Shown here: positions 23,956-33,383 of the stretch, in pieces
How positions within the stretch are numbered: position 1 is the stretch's first letter
How the letters are laid out: each line of letters begins with the position of its first letter
NCBI RefSeq assembly: GCF_018403245.1
Contig: NZ_BOSH01000002.1
Location: 186,001-250,000 of the forward strand
Length of the DNA: 64,000 nt
Source of the DNA: Paenibacillus sp. J2TS4
Lineage (GTDB): Bacteria; Bacillota; Bacilli; Paenibacillales; NBRC-103111
Reading direction: 5' to 3'
Position numbers and translations under genes: made by a program
The notes under the pieces: model-generated
The model's database searches: none
What the model saw: the letters and a program-made list of their open reading frames with translations, nothing else
What the model was told of the DNA's origin: nothing

Positions 23956-24875
23956 TTCATGTGTTGTCTCATAATGCACAGTGGGTGCTGTTCAGCACTC
24001 TAATATTGGGAATGGCATCCGGTATTATCGGCTGTCTGGCCTATTGGAAACGACAGAGTCTGATGAGCGACGCCCTGTCTCACGCAGCCTTGCCGGGGGT
24101 AGTCATCGGCTTTGCCATTCTCGGTGTCAAAAATTTGCCCGTCATGATTATGGGGGCGGCTGTGAGCGCCCTCGTGGGCGCGGTCATTATTCAATGGATA
24201 CGCAGTTCAAGCCGGGTTAAGGAAGATGCAGCCATGGGGATTGTGTTATCCGTCTTCTTCGGCCTCGGGATTATGCTGCTCACCTTTGTCAACCGGACAG
24301 CCGGAGGCAGTCAGAGCGGACTGGACAGCTTTATTTTCGGTCAGGCGGCTTCCATGGTGCGTAAAGATGTATACACGATGATTGGGCTTGGAATATTGGT
24401 TCTGCTTATTGCCTTTATCGCCTTTAAAGAATGGAAGATCTTTTTATTCGATCCCCATTTTTCCAAAGGCCTGGGGCTCTCCAGCAGATGGATGGACGGC
24501 TTGTATTTGGGAGTGCTGGTGCTTGTCATCGTGATCGGCATCCAGGCTGTAGGTGTCATTCTTATGGCGGCGCTTCTTATCATTCCAGCGGTCAGCGCCC
24601 GTTACTGGACGGATTCCTTCAAATGGATGATGGTCTGGTCCGCCTTGTTTGGCGGAGGAGCGGGAATGGCGGGCACGTTCATCAGCACGTTGGGCAAAGG
24701 CTGGCCTACAGGTCCGTTTATAGTGATTGCGGCATCTGCTTTATTTGTTGTATCTCTCACCTTGGGGGTACGCAAAGGGCTGTTGGTCATCTATTTGCAG
24801 CATCGCGCACACAAGAAAAGCCACATTCCTTCCTGGTCCGAGAAGAGGGCATTGGAAGGGGGCGAGGCAAGATGA
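23952..24875 (+). CDS. mntC: Manganese ABC transporter permease, first subunit
   Basis: 307 residues, ABC-3 family permease with about eight membrane helices. Family features include the SDALSHAALPGVVIGF stretch near residue 40, a central FIFGQAASM segment and GVILMAALLIIPAVSA. It forms half of the transmembrane channel. Its ATG overlaps the ATPase stop (ATGA), and its own end overlaps the second permease in the same way, indicating tight coupling. Confidence 0.9.
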   Translation: MIHVLSHNAQWVLFSTLILGMASGIIGCLAYWKRQSLMSDALSHAALPGVVIGFAILGVKNLPVMIMGAAVSALVGAVIIQWIRSSSRVKEDAAMGIVLSVFFGLGIMLLTFVNRTAGGSQSGLDSFIFGQAASMVRKDVYTMIGLGILVLLIAFIAFKEWKIFLFDPHFSKGLGLSSRWMDGLYLGVLVLVIVIGIQAVGVILMAALLIIPAVSARYWTDSFKWMMVWSALFGGGAGMAGTFISTLGKGWPTGPFIVIAASALFVVSLTLGVRKGLLVIYLQHRAHKKSHIPSWSEKRALEGGEAR

Positions 24876-25747
24876 GCTACGCAGGCTGGATATTACTAAC
24901 CGCATCTCTTGTTGGCTTATCCTGCGGTCTGATCGGGGCTCTGCTGATCTTGCGCAGAATGGCGATGATGGCCGATGCTATCAGCCACTCGGTTCTGCTA
25001 GGGATCGTCGTTGCTTATCTGATTACCCGCGAACTGAGCGGCGTTCATATGCTGCTTGGAGCCATTGCGGCAGGTCTCTTGACTGCTGTGCTCGTTCAAT
25101 GGTTCCATGCCCGCGGCGTCCAACAGGAAGCTTCCATCGGCGTCGTCTTCACGACCTTGTTCGCCATTGGTGTAGTCCTGATTGCAACCAAGGTCGGCAA
25201 CGCGCATCTGGATGTACAGCATGCACTGATGGGGGAGATCACCTTCGTCCCCTGGGAGAAAATTGAGCTTCCCTGGGTGGGCAGCATTCCAGAGGCGGTA
25301 TTTGTTCTGGGACTGGTGTTAATCATCGTGCTAGCGTCTCTTCTTCTCTTCTACAAGGAATGGAAAATCACTTCCTTTGATCCGGCGCTGGCGGCCAGTA
25401 TTGGAATCCCCGTTATGCTCATGCATTACTTCTTCATGTCTCTTGTCTCGGTTACGACCGTCGCCGCTTTCGACGCCGTAGGAGCGATCATGGTTGTAGC
25501 AATGCTGATTACACCGGCTGCAGCCGCTTATTTATGGACAGACCGGTTATCGGTCATGCTGGTCCTTAGCAGTTCATTCGGAGTAATCTCCGCCATAATG
25601 GGCTATTATATCGCGGCCTGGCTGGATACGTCGATTTCCGGCTCGATGGCTTTTGCGACAGGAATTATTTTTATTATCAGCTTCTTGGGTTCCCCCAAGC
25701 ATGGAGTGGTAGCGAGAACTATCCGCCCGTCTGCATCGTCAACGTGA
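24872..25747 (+). CDS. mntD: Manganese ABC transporter permease, second subunit
   Basis: 291 residues, ABC-3 family with about eight membrane helices and the matching [14 protein letters not shown] and [16 protein letters not shown] segments. A paralogous second permease is usual in MntABCD systems of Bacillus. The ATG at 24872 overlaps the stop of the first permease by 4 bases; an in-frame extension upstream lies wholly inside the first permease gene and is not used. mntR follows after 13 bases. Confidence 0.9.
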   Translation: MSYAGWILLTASLVGLSCGLIGALLILRRMAMMADAISHSVLLGIVVAYLITRELSGVHMLLGAIAAGLLTAVLVQWFHARGVQQEASIGVVFTTLFAIGVVLIATKVGNAHLDVQHALMGEITFVPWEKIELPWVGSIPEAVFVLGLVLIIVLASLLLFYKEWKITSFDPALAASIGIPVMLMHYFFMSLVSVTTVAAFDAVGAIMVVAMLITPAAAAYLWTDRLSVMLVLSSSFGVISAIMGYYIAAWLDTSISGSMAFATGIIFIISFLGSPKHGVVARTIRPSASST

Positions 25748-25760
25748 AAGGAGGGCAGGC

Positions 25761-26177
25761 ATGCCAACCCCTGGAATGGAGGATCATCTGGAACAGATTT
25801 ATTTGTTGTCTAGGACCAAAGGCTATACCCGGGTGTCGGATGTGGCGGAAGCGCTGGCGGTGAATGCGTCCTCCGCTTCGAAAATGGCGCAAAAGCTGGG
25901 AGAGTCCGGCTATATAATTTATGAGAAATATGGCCGGGTCTCTCTGACCAGGAAAGGGTTGCGGATCGGCAAACGGCTGCTGTACAGACATCAATTGCTG
26001 GAGCGGTTCCTGAAGAAGATCGGCGTGCCGGAGCATCAGATCGAATCCGAGGTCGAGCAGGTCGAGCATCACCTTAGCTGGAGTACGATAAGCCGCATCG
26101 ATGACCTGGTTCGTTTCTTAGAAGAGAGGCCTGAATGGCTGAAGGAATTTCAACAATGGAAGCAGCAAGCCCCGTAG
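25761..26177 (+). CDS. mntR: MntR manganese-dependent transcription regulator
   Basis: 138 residues, DtxR family. The Bacillus MntR metal ligands are conserved at the same numbering: Asp8, Glu11, His77, Glu99, Glu102 and His103, which points to Mn2+ rather than Fe2+ selectivity. The winged helix contains [24 protein letters not shown] and a C-terminal dimerisation domain follows. It lacks the SH3-like domain of DtxR, as expected. AAAGGAGGG precedes the ATG. Being in the mnt operon behind an MntR-like box suggests feedback control. Confidence 0.95.
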   Translation: MPTPGMEDHLEQIYLLSRTKGYTRVSDVAEALAVNASSASKMAQKLGESGYIIYEKYGRVSLTRKGLRIGKRLLYRHQLLERFLKKIGVPEHQIESEVEQVEHHLSWSTISRIDDLVRFLEERPEWLKEFQQWKQQAP

Positions 26178-26331
26178 TTTGAGCCGGTCATCCCCTATTT
26201 CACGCGGAGGCATGTCTTTTATTCCTGTTTAGATTTATAATGTGGATAAGAGATCATCTTATCGATTCTTTCATGTCTGCGTCAGGATTATTATCATGCC
26301 TACGTACTAGTAGGAGGAGGTGCATCATTCT

Positions 26332-26805
26332 ATGAATATCACGGAAGGAATTAATAGAATTAAACAGTTGATGGCGGGCAAGGGCTACAAGCTGACTCCT
26401 CAGCGGGAAGTGACGCTCAGAGTGCTGCTTGAGCAGGATAAGGGTCACTTGAGCGCTGAGGATGTATTCATGCTGGTGAAAGCCAGATTTCCGGAGATGG
26501 GTCTGGCGACAGTCTATCGGACCCTGGAGCTGCTGGTAGAACTCGGTGTGCTCGTGAAGGTCAACTTCCAGGATGGAGTCGCCCGCTACGACCTGCGTTG
26601 CGAAGAACAGCATCATATGCGCCACCACTTGATCTGTAACGAATGTGGTCATCTTAAGAAATTACAGGAGGATTGGCTCGCAGAGCTGGAGGAACGGCTG
26701 CAGCGGGAATACGGTTTTACAGTAACAGATCATCGCCTGGATTTTATCGGCACTTATGTTACCTGCCAACAAAGCAGCAACTGTAAACGCAAAGAGGTAT
26801 CCTGA
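26332..26805 (+). CDS. fur: Fur-family ferric uptake regulator
   Basis: 157 residues. The DNA-binding half (YKLTPQREVTLRVLL, GLATVYRTLELL) is far closer to Bacillus Fur than to Zur or PerR. The metal region has EEQHHMRHHLICNECGH with one CxxC pair. The second pair, usually CxxC, is here CQQSSNC, spaced by five residues, which is unusual. AGGAGGAGG lies about 10 bases before ATG 26332; an in-frame GTG at 26320 is inside that site. It follows mntR after 154 bases and may have its own promoter. Confidence 0.85.
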   Translation: MNITEGINRIKQLMAGKGYKLTPQREVTLRVLLEQDKGHLSAEDVFMLVKARFPEMGLATVYRTLELLVELGVLVKVNFQDGVARYDLRCEEQHHMRHHLICNECGHLKKLQEDWLAELEERLQREYGFTVTDHRLDFIGTYVTCQQSSNCKRKEVS

Positions 26806-26873
26806 CGATAGCGAAGAAGTCTCTTGAAGAGCAAGGTAGCAATAAACCGAGATCACGGCTGCAGACGGAGATC

Positions 26874-27965
26874 TTAACTACAAGTCTTTGCTAATTTACG
26901 CAGCACGTTAATAAAGATAAAGTTCATGCTTTTGGAGCGATAAGCGGTTTGATTGAAACCTCCTACAATATATACTTCCAGATTGGGGAAGTAAAGCATG
27001 CAGGTGCCGCTCGCGCCAAAATGTCCCCATCCTATATATTTCTGGGCGAAAGGAATAAAATGCGTCCTCATCAGTCCATAGCCATAATCCATTCCTAGCC
27101 ACATTTTGTTCCATTGCTTCATAATGTCCAAGGTTTCCTTTTGAATAATCTGATGATTAACCAACGCTTTCATGAAGATTAATTGATCCTCTAGCGTGCA
27201 TACGGTCTGACCGCCGGAATAAAAGCTGCTAAAGCTGCGGTAGTCATCCACGTGTATTTTTAACTCATCCATATAGATATGAGCTACTGGATGTTCGCTT
27301 TTTATGGCAGGCTGGGAATATTGGGATAAATAAGAGTGCTTCATCTGCAAAGGGTTAAAAATATAATCATGAAGTACTTCATGATAGGGCTTTGCCGTAA
27401 TCGTTTCAATAATTAGCCCTAACAGATTGTACCCTGTGTCTGTATAATGTACACCTTTACCGGGAGGAAAGCGGGGGGTTAAGTGCTTCTTGGACCATTG
27501 GATCGTTTCTTGCGGTGTCCAAAAACGGGAAGGATTGTCCAGAATCTGATGCAGTAATCCTTTGCCCCGCTTAGGTTTATCCTCAAAATAGTCGGGCAGT
27601 CCCGATGTATGGCTTAATAAATGCCGGATCTGAATGTCGAAGGTGTACTCTTTTCCTTTATAAATGTGAAGATCTTTAACCATATCTGCAGGTAAATAGT
27701 TGGCGATAGGATCATCAAACCTGGCGAGTCCTTTTTCTACTAATATAGCCAGCATTACAGAAGTAAAGGTTTTTCCCACGCTAGCCGTATGGTAGGGTTG
27801 CTGTGGATCGGCGGCCACCCCATCCGTTTGTCCTGCGGCCATAGGCCAGTGGAGATCCAGCTTATCCGAATGGATTAATAAATAAACATTATGAAGCTTT
27901 GGATCAGAAGCTGTTTTTGCCGCCAGTTTTTTTTCAATTCTACTTTGCAGATCATCTACTCTCAA
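26874..27965 (-). CDS. Beta-lactamase-fold serine hydrolase (class C-like)
   Basis: 363 residues, no signal peptide. The nucleophile motif SVGK (SxxK) lies in HTASVGKTFTSVML, and the second motif is Tyr in HYTDTGYNLLG. A late HFGASGTCMLYF segment stands where the third motif is expected. Such proteins are esterases, amidases or DD-peptidase-like enzymes rather than resistance beta-lactamases. GAGGAGGG precedes the start. A paralog lies at 29218, and an alpha/beta hydrolase gene lies between them on the other strand. Confidence 0.85.
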   Translation of the reverse strand: MRVDDLQSRIEKKLAAKTASDPKLHNVYLLIHSDKLDLHWPMAAGQTDGVAADPQQPYHTASVGKTFTSVMLAILVEKGLARFDDPIANYLPADMVKDLHIYKGKEYTFDIQIRHLLSHTSGLPDYFEDKPKRGKGLLHQILDNPSRFWTPQETIQWSKKHLTPRFPPGKGVHYTDTGYNLLGLIIETITAKPYHEVLHDYIFNPLQMKHSYLSQYSQPAIKSEHPVAHIYMDELKIHVDDYRSFSSFYSGGQTVCTLEDQLIFMKALVNHQIIQKETLDIMKQWNKMWLGMDYGYGLMRTHFIPFAQKYIGWGHFGASGTCMLYFPNLEVYIVGGFNQTAYRSKSMNFIFINVLRKLAKTCS

Positions 27966-28118
27966 TAAAATCCCTCCTCATTAATCCAGAATGAACTGTG
28001 CCTTATCCCATCATATGTTTCAGGAGCGCTGCCTTTTGAATTATTTTCAGTTCGGTGTCACCCTAATCTCCCTCTAGAATGGCGCCATAATATTCTACCC
28101 AACACATAGAGTTATAGT

Positions 28119-28160
28119 GGTGAGTATAAATAGGTGAGTATAAATAGGTAATTATATAGG
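28119..28160 (+). repeat. Tandem duplication in the promoter region of the alpha/beta hydrolase
   Basis: GGTGAGTATAAATA occurs twice head to tail (28119-28132 and 28133-28146), followed by a third degenerate copy, GGTAATTATATA. Each copy has a -10-like TATAAA, so the duplication may alter promoter strength. The gene start is 11 bases downstream. Confidence 0.7.
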
Positions 28161-28170
28161 GGGAAAATCG

Positions 28171-29199
28171 ATGCTTAAGCTATGGAGTGGAGGATATATT
28201 CGACCGATTAAGGACCACAATGGCAACGTTAAGCCTGACAGTCTATCGGTTCTTGAGAAGCTGATACTCGGCGGAGCAGAACAGTGGATTACGATACGGG
28301 CTCATTCCCGCGATCATCCGGTGCTGCTTTTTCTGCATGGTGGACCGGGTGCCTCGCAGGTCGGAACTCAACACAAATTTCTGTCTCCGCTGGAAGAGTC
28401 TTTCGTTGTCGTCAATTGGGACCAGCGGGGAGCCGGTAAATCTTATTCCAGCGCCATTCCACCGGAAAGTATGAACGTGGAGCAGCTTACTACAGATCTC
28501 CATGAGCTGATGGTTTATCTTCGGCAAAGGTTTGATGGTAAGAAAGTGTTTATGGCAGGGCACTCCTGGGGAGCTTATCTGGGGATGGTTTTTGCTCATA
28601 AGCACCCTGAGTTTCTACACGCTTATATCGGCATTAATCAACCCGTACACCGTCGGGAGGAAGAACAACGCTCCTATCAATTTACTCTGGATAAAGCCCG
28701 GCAAACCGGAAATCACAAAGCGCTGCAGCAACTGCAAAGCATTGAGTTTATCGAGAAAGGCGTATACAAAAGCATGAAGCATTTGGCTAAACAGCGTGCG
28801 TGGTTGACCAAGTTTGGCGGAGTCACCTATCAACAGAACGCCCTGCGTATTAATATTCACAGCTTGCTCAGCTCTCATCTGACCTGGAGGGAACGGTTCC
28901 GGTTTATGAAGAGCTTTGAATTTTCAGTGAACCATCTGTGGGCTGAATTTACCCGCTGTCATTTACCCTCCCAAATTCCGAGGTTGAGCATTCCCGTCTA
29001 TTTTATCGTCGGCCGTCACGATCGAATTGTCCACGATCTATGTGAAGAGTACTATCAGAAGCTGGAGGCGCCTTATAAAGAATTGATCCTGTTCGAGCAT
29101 TCCGGCCATCTGGCCTGCTTCGAAGAGCCGGCAAATTTTATAGAGTGGATGAAGAAGATCGCTTCACAGATTTTACTCCATGACGAGAAGCGAACCTAG
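28171..29199 (+). CDS. Alpha/beta hydrolase, proline iminopeptidase-like
   Basis: 342 residues. Oxyanion loop HGGPGAS, nucleophile elbow GHSWGAYLG, acid in VGRHDRIV and His in EHSGHLACFEEP complete the catalytic triad. HGGPG followed by DQRGAGKS is typical of prolyl iminopeptidase-like (S33) enzymes, though many act on esters. There is no signal peptide, so it is cytosolic. TAGGGGG precedes the ATG. It diverges from one beta-lactamase-fold gene and converges with another. Confidence 0.88.
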   Translation: MLKLWSGGYIRPIKDHNGNVKPDSLSVLEKLILGGAEQWITIRAHSRDHPVLLFLHGGPGASQVGTQHKFLSPLEESFVVVNWDQRGAGKSYSSAIPPESMNVEQLTTDLHELMVYLRQRFDGKKVFMAGHSWGAYLGMVFAHKHPEFLHAYIGINQPVHRREEEQRSYQFTLDKARQTGNHKALQQLQSIEFIEKGVYKSMKHLAKQRAWLTKFGGVTYQQNALRINIHSLLSSHLTWRERFRFMKSFEFSVNHLWAEFTRCHLPSQIPRLSIPVYFIVGRHDRIVHDLCEEYYQKLEAPYKELILFEHSGHLACFEEPANFIEWMKKIASQILLHDEKRT

Positions 29200-29217
29200 A
29201 ATGGACTTATTGCTCAA

Positions 29218-30243
29218 TTAAAATAAATTAATTATTTTTCTCATTAATTGCACGGCTGTATAATGGCCTGTAAATTGATTAACCGTACCTGTAAAATAAA
29301 GATCCTTCTCCGGATAATGGAACGCAAAAGCACCGGTATGGCCCCAATGTCCGAGCAATCCTTTGTTCATGCCGAATAAGGACAACGGTTGTCTGGATAT
29401 TCCAATTCCGTAATAAAAGGTTCCCGGACCAAAGAGGAGATTCCAGATCTGGAGCTCGGAAAGCTCCCGCCGCGAGAAGAAATGTCCGTTGAAAAAGGCT
29501 TTGAGAAAGATCATCGCTTCTTTCGCCGTGGAAACCATTCCTCCTTCCGGTGCAATTGAAGCCATGTAGAGGGGCAAGTGAAGCGCTTTGGATTTGTAAT
29601 AGATCGGGACCGGACGTGTATCGCTAACCTCTTTGAATACATACGTTTTTTCCAGTTGGAGCTTGTCAAAAATATATCGCTTAAATACGGCCTTAAGGCT
29701 TTGGCCGGTAATGGCTTCGATAATGGCTCCCAGAAGCTGATAATTGGTATCGCAGTATTGGGCCTTTCCTTTTTGCCCTGGAATGAATTTGGGTTTCATC
29801 TGTTTGACTGCCGTCAGCGTTCTATTCAAAGGCCATGCCTGGTCTTTGCCGCTGAGCAGCTCGGTGATGACACGACCCGAGAAGTAATCGGGTAATCCGG
29901 AAGTATTGGACATAAGCTGTTTGATAGTAATTTCGTGTGAATAATCGTTCCCCTTGAATACATGTAGTCCGCTTATGACCTCATCGGGAAGATACTGGCT
30001 TATTTTATCCTCCAGTTGCAAACGGTTTTCGGCCCTTAAACTTAACATGACCGTAGTCATGTACAATTTAGTGACGCTTGCGAGAAAATACAAATCGTCC
30101 GCTTTTATATTTCCGGCACCGCTAACCAAAGATAACGTGCCGTCTCCTTTTTCCACACATAGCACTGCGCCATGAATGTTTTTTTTCGTTGCGGCCTTCG
30201 ACGTAAGCTCATCAAGTAGCGATTGGGTCAAGGGCTGGCTCAT
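29218..30243 (-). CDS. Beta-lactamase-fold serine hydrolase, second copy
   Basis: 341 residues, paralogous to the protein encoded at 26874. SxxK motif SVTK in LASVTKLYMT, and the Tyr of YCDTNYQLLGAII. A GHWGHTGAFAFHYP segment near the C-terminus matches the third-motif region. No signal peptide. GTGAGGAG supports the ATG. It lies 28 bases downstream of the TetR-family gene and is probably cotranscribed with and controlled by it. Confidence 0.85.
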   Translation of the reverse strand: MSQPLTQSLLDELTSKAATKKNIHGAVLCVEKGDGTLSLVSGAGNIKADDLYFLASVTKLYMTTVMLSLRAENRLQLEDKISQYLPDEVISGLHVFKGNDYSHEITIKQLMSNTSGLPDYFSGRVITELLSGKDQAWPLNRTLTAVKQMKPKFIPGQKGKAQYCDTNYQLLGAIIEAITGQSLKAVFKRYIFDKLQLEKTYVFKEVSDTRPVPIYYKSKALHLPLYMASIAPEGGMVSTAKEAMIFLKAFFNGHFFSRRELSELQIWNLLFGPGTFYYGIGISRQPLSLFGMNKGLLGHWGHTGAFAFHYPEKDLYFTGTVNQFTGHYTAVQLMRKIINLF

Positions 30244-30271
30244 CGTAAAAGCTCCTCACTTTAAGGACATT

Positions 30272-30838
30272 TTATTTGTGGCGTAAACGGGCGGTTGTCA
30301 CGACATCCTCCGCGGCACTATTCAGCATATCCATCATATTCTTCTCACTAAGGCCGTCTGGCAGCAATCCGTTCGCCACCATCACCGATAGACCAATTTG
30401 GAAGATCTGCATCTTTAGCAAAATCATCTTCAATTCCCCGTCAGGAAGACTCTCCAGCAATGGATCCTTCTTCATGTGCTCAATGACGATGTTTACATGT
30501 TCTTCGTTGTACTTCATATGAGCGTTGTTCTTCATGACCAAATCCCTGAACAGCACACTGTACTCCTTCGCGAACCGAAGACTCGCGATGCCGATGTCGC
30601 GAAACGGATCTCCGGAATCCTGTTCGTCTAACAATTGTCTAGAAACCTCCAGCGTTCTAAGCACGACCTCCTCGATTAGCTCCTCGACATCGGTGAAGTT
30701 GACGTAAATGGGAGCAATGGAGCTGCCTAGCTTCTCGGCCACTTTTCTAATCGTGATCGAATCGATTCCCTCGACCTTCGCAATATCGAAAGCAGCGTCG
30801 ATAATATCTTGTTTGGAAAATTTCTTCCTGGGAGCCAT
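30272..30838 (-). CDS. TetR-family regulator
   Basis: 188 residues. N-terminal helix-turn-helix with TIRKVAEKLGSSIAPIYVNF, then an all-helical ligand-binding domain. AAAGGAGG supports the start. It is the first gene of a two-gene unit with the serine hydrolase. The AT-rich region before it (30880-30920) has imperfect GATATAT/ATATATC inverted sequences that could be its operator. The ligand is unknown. Confidence 0.85.
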   Translation of the reverse strand: MAPRKKFSKQDIIDAAFDIAKVEGIDSITIRKVAEKLGSSIAPIYVNFTDVEELIEEVVLRTLEVSRQLLDEQDSGDPFRDIGIASLRFAKEYSVLFRDLVMKNNAHMKYNEEHVNIVIEHMKKDPLLESLPDGELKMILLKMQIFQIGLSVMVANGLLPDGLSEKNMMDMLNSAAEDVVTTARLRHK

Positions 30839-31063
30839 CGTTAAATCCTCCTTTCATCTCAATATAGAACACTTGATGTATAACATTAGATATATATGAT
30901 TATATCGTTGATATATGTTCATGGCCATAGTTAAATTTACTGAGAACTAATTTGTGATGACATGGCTAGATATGTGATCTTAACGATAGATTAAACATTC
31001 CATGACACCGCGTTTACATTCGTTATTTATGCTGATAATAATTGATGAATAGGAGGGATTTAA

Positions 31064-32755
31064 TTGATCATCCATCGTATTATAAGACAGACCGCCGCCT
31101 TAGTTATGGCCGTTGTTGTTCTCTTCGGCAGCATGACAACGGTTGCTGGGGCTGAAGCGAAGGGCAGTGCCCGCAATGTCATCCTGCTCATTCCGGACGG
31201 AATGGGAATCGGCTACATGACCGCCGCCCGAATCTTCAAGGGGGAAGAGCTTTCCTTCGAACGGTATGTCAAAGGGTTGATGAAAACTTATTCGGCCGAC
31301 ACGAATATTACCGACTCAGCCGCAGCTGGAACAGCTATGGCGACAGGCTACAAAACGAATAACGGGATGATCTCGGTCACTCCAGAGGGGAAAGAGCCGG
31401 ATTCGATATTAGATGCGGCCAGAGGAAAAGGCAAGGCAACGGGTTTGGTCGCCACTTCGCGGATCACTCATGCGACTCCCGCTGTTTTTACTTCTCATGA
31501 TCCGAGCCGCGGGAATGAAGTCGCCCTGGCGCGTGAGTATATAGGGAATGTAGATGTTATTCTTGGCGGCGGCAGAGACATGTTCTTATTGGAGAAAGAT
31601 GGCGGCAAGCAGCCGGAGCGCGATCTGGTGGCCGAGGCCAAAGCCGGTGGATATGACTACATAACTAACCGGAAGGAAATTAGCCAGGTGAAGTCGAATA
31701 AAGTGCTGGGCTTGTTCGCGATGAGCGACTTGAAATACGAGATTGACCGGGATAAGGAGAATGTGCCCAGTCTTGCAGAGATGACCCGGCTGGCTGTCGA
31801 TGTCCTGAGCAAGAAGGATAATGGGTTCTTCCTGATGGTGGAAGGCAGCCAAATTGACTGGGCGGGCCATGCGAATGATCCGGTGGCGCTTATCCACGAT
31901 ATGCTTGCCTTTGAAAAGGCCGTCGATGTAGCGCTGGAATTCGCCAAGAAGGATAAGAATACACTTGTTGTCGTAGTGGGCGATCACGAGACGGGCGGGA
32001 TCAACATAGGCAATACGCCCGGAGGATATAAGGAAAACATCGCCGTCCTGAAGAAGGCGACAGGCAGTGCCAATGCGATAAGAGATGCGCTGAAGGATAA
32101 AGCTGCCGCCATCCCGCTTCATGGTGCGAAACCGTTGAACGGCAGTTACTATGTGCCGGTAAGGGAACTTATCGCCGGGCTCGAGGGAGAAGTCATGTAT
32201 AACGAGCAGGCTTCCACAGTTGAGGTTGCCGTTCAAGGTGTCAAGTTCACCATGAATCTGGCTAAAGAGACGATAGTCTACGGAGGCCATACAGTGGACG
32301 GAGCCTACTTTGTGGAGGACGGAACGGCCTTTGTCGATGTTCGGACTATAGCGGATTTCATCGGACTTGAGGTTGGAATAGGAACGGTGAAAGACAAGCC
32401 GGAGGAAACCAAAGCTTATTTCGTCGACGGTCGCAAGACGGTGGAACCGATTATCGGATTTGAGCTGACCGACGCGGATCTTCAAGCCTTCACCAGCGTG
32501 AATTGGGAGAGTGACAGCGCTCTGGCCAACGAAGCGGGCACGGTTCTGTCCGCTCACGCGCTGATCAGCTGGGGCACCCGCCATCATACTGGTGAAGAAG
32601 TGCCGCTGTACGCTTATGGTAAAGGGGCCAATGAGTTCGTCGGCCTGATTGACAACACCGATCTTCCCCGAATTCTCTCCTATCTGATGGACGTGGAGCT
32701 GTTTAAGAACGGAGAGCAATTTATGCAGCGGCTGGAAGACAGAAGAAATAATTAA
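31064..32755 (+). CDS. Secreted alkaline phosphatase with inserted copper-amine-oxidase-like domain
   Basis: 563 residues with a Sec signal peptide (cleavage near residue 30, VAGA-EAKG). Alkaline phosphatase motifs: metal ligand Asp45 in LIPDGMG, nucleophile Ser85 in TDSAAAGTA, DWAGHAND, GDHETGG (about 307-312) and HTGEEVP (about 508-514). Residues about 348-436 form an inserted copper-amine-oxidase N1-like domain (YVPVRELIAGLEGEV, FVDVRTIADFIGLEV), usually linked to surface association in Paenibacillus. The TTG start has AGGAGGG 6 bases ahead. A TTTACA-type sequence at about 31012 may be part of a PhoP box; this is weak. Confidence 0.9.
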   Translation: MIIHRIIRQTAALVMAVVVLFGSMTTVAGAEAKGSARNVILLIPDGMGIGYMTAARIFKGEELSFERYVKGLMKTYSADTNITDSAAAGTAMATGYKTNNGMISVTPEGKEPDSILDAARGKGKATGLVATSRITHATPAVFTSHDPSRGNEVALAREYIGNVDVILGGGRDMFLLEKDGGKQPERDLVAEAKAGGYDYITNRKEISQVKSNKVLGLFAMSDLKYEIDRDKENVPSLAEMTRLAVDVLSKKDNGFFLMVEGSQIDWAGHANDPVALIHDMLAFEKAVDVALEFAKKDKNTLVVVVGDHETGGINIGNTPGGYKENIAVLKKATGSANAIRDALKDKAAAIPLHGAKPLNGSYYVPVRELIAGLEGEVMYNEQASTVEVAVQGVKFTMNLAKETIVYGGHTVDGAYFVEDGTAFVDVRTIADFIGLEVGIGTVKDKPEETKAYFVDGRKTVEPIIGFELTDADLQAFTSVNWESDSALANEAGTVLSAHALISWGTRHHTGEEVPLYAYGKGANEFVGLIDNTDLPRILSYLMDVELFKNGEQFMQRLEDRRNN

Positions 32756-32917
32756 TAGGTTTGCCCAGACATAAACATTTTGACGGACGGAATGAGAACA
32801 TCAGCGATGAATGATGACATATTGCTACAATCGTTATAATCGTAACCAATCAGTGACTCATAGGCCTTGCGCTTGCAGCAAGGTCTATTGTTTTTTTCTT
32901 GCGAAAAAAGAGTCGTT

Positions 32918-33099
32918 TACCTGCAAAACTACAGGTCTTTTGGAGATTTTGATCTGAAAGAGCTAAAGACAAGCCATTGTGCAGGTGAATTTAGCCATTT
33001 GGCCGATTTTTGGATTTTAGCGGGAAATGACATGTACTTTTGTATGTCTTCTTCGATATTTCCCCGGTTCTTGCGAATTGACATGTACTTCTGCATGTC
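32918..33099. repeat. Array of GACATGTACTTTTGTATGTC-type imperfect palindromes
   Basis: Units at 32918-32937 (inverted: TACCTGCAAAACTACAGGTC), 33029-33048 and 33080-33099; the last two are 51 bases apart and differ at two positions. A degenerate half unit lies near 32977. Each is an imperfect palindrome that could make a hairpin. Nothing else is supported in the gap from 32756 to 33340; a short open frame over the array arises from the repeats. Confidence 0.65.
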
Positions 33100-33343
33100 G
33101 TTCTGTGCTTCTCAAACGGGCACGCAGTCTTGAGGGGAACCAAGGTGTTATGTAACAGGGAAGAGAGTGGTTTGGGGCAGAAAAGCGATAGTTCCTCTAA
33201 ACGCAGTGGCTCATCCTTGGAGGAATCCGACAGGAATTTCTTTCATGGTCACCTCCATAGTTTTCCCATCATCACTTTCATCGTCGCTTCCATAGTCTTT
33301 TCGTGGATGACAAAGCTGGGATAATGTGTTACTATCAGAAAAA

Positions 33344-33355
33344 GAAATCGATTAC
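33344..33355. promoter_or_regulatory. LacI-type operator copy 1
   Basis: GAAATCGATTAC, near-palindromic with the CG centre of LacI-family operators, 28 bases before the first dehydrogenase start. The same sequence is found at 38368 and a perfect palindrome at 34718. Confidence 0.6.
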
Positions 33356-33383
33356 TAGGAGGTTTCCGGGAAGGGGAGAGAAC

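Noticed and set aside
24431..24871. N-terminal extension of the second manganese permease
   Set aside because: It lies wholly within the first permease gene in another frame; the ATGA overlap at 24872 gives the proper start.
31005..31030. PhoP box before alkaline phosphatase
   Set aside because: Only one TTTACA with a poor second copy; not enough to call.
31586..32719. Long open frame of 377 codons on the minus strand
   Set aside because: It is antisense to the alkaline phosphatase gene, whose motifs are clear; no ribosome site and no protein family on the minus strand.
32867..33133. 88-codon open frame with an internal DMYFCMS repeat
   Set aside because: The repeated peptide comes from the palindromic DNA repeats at 33029 and 33080; no ribosome site.
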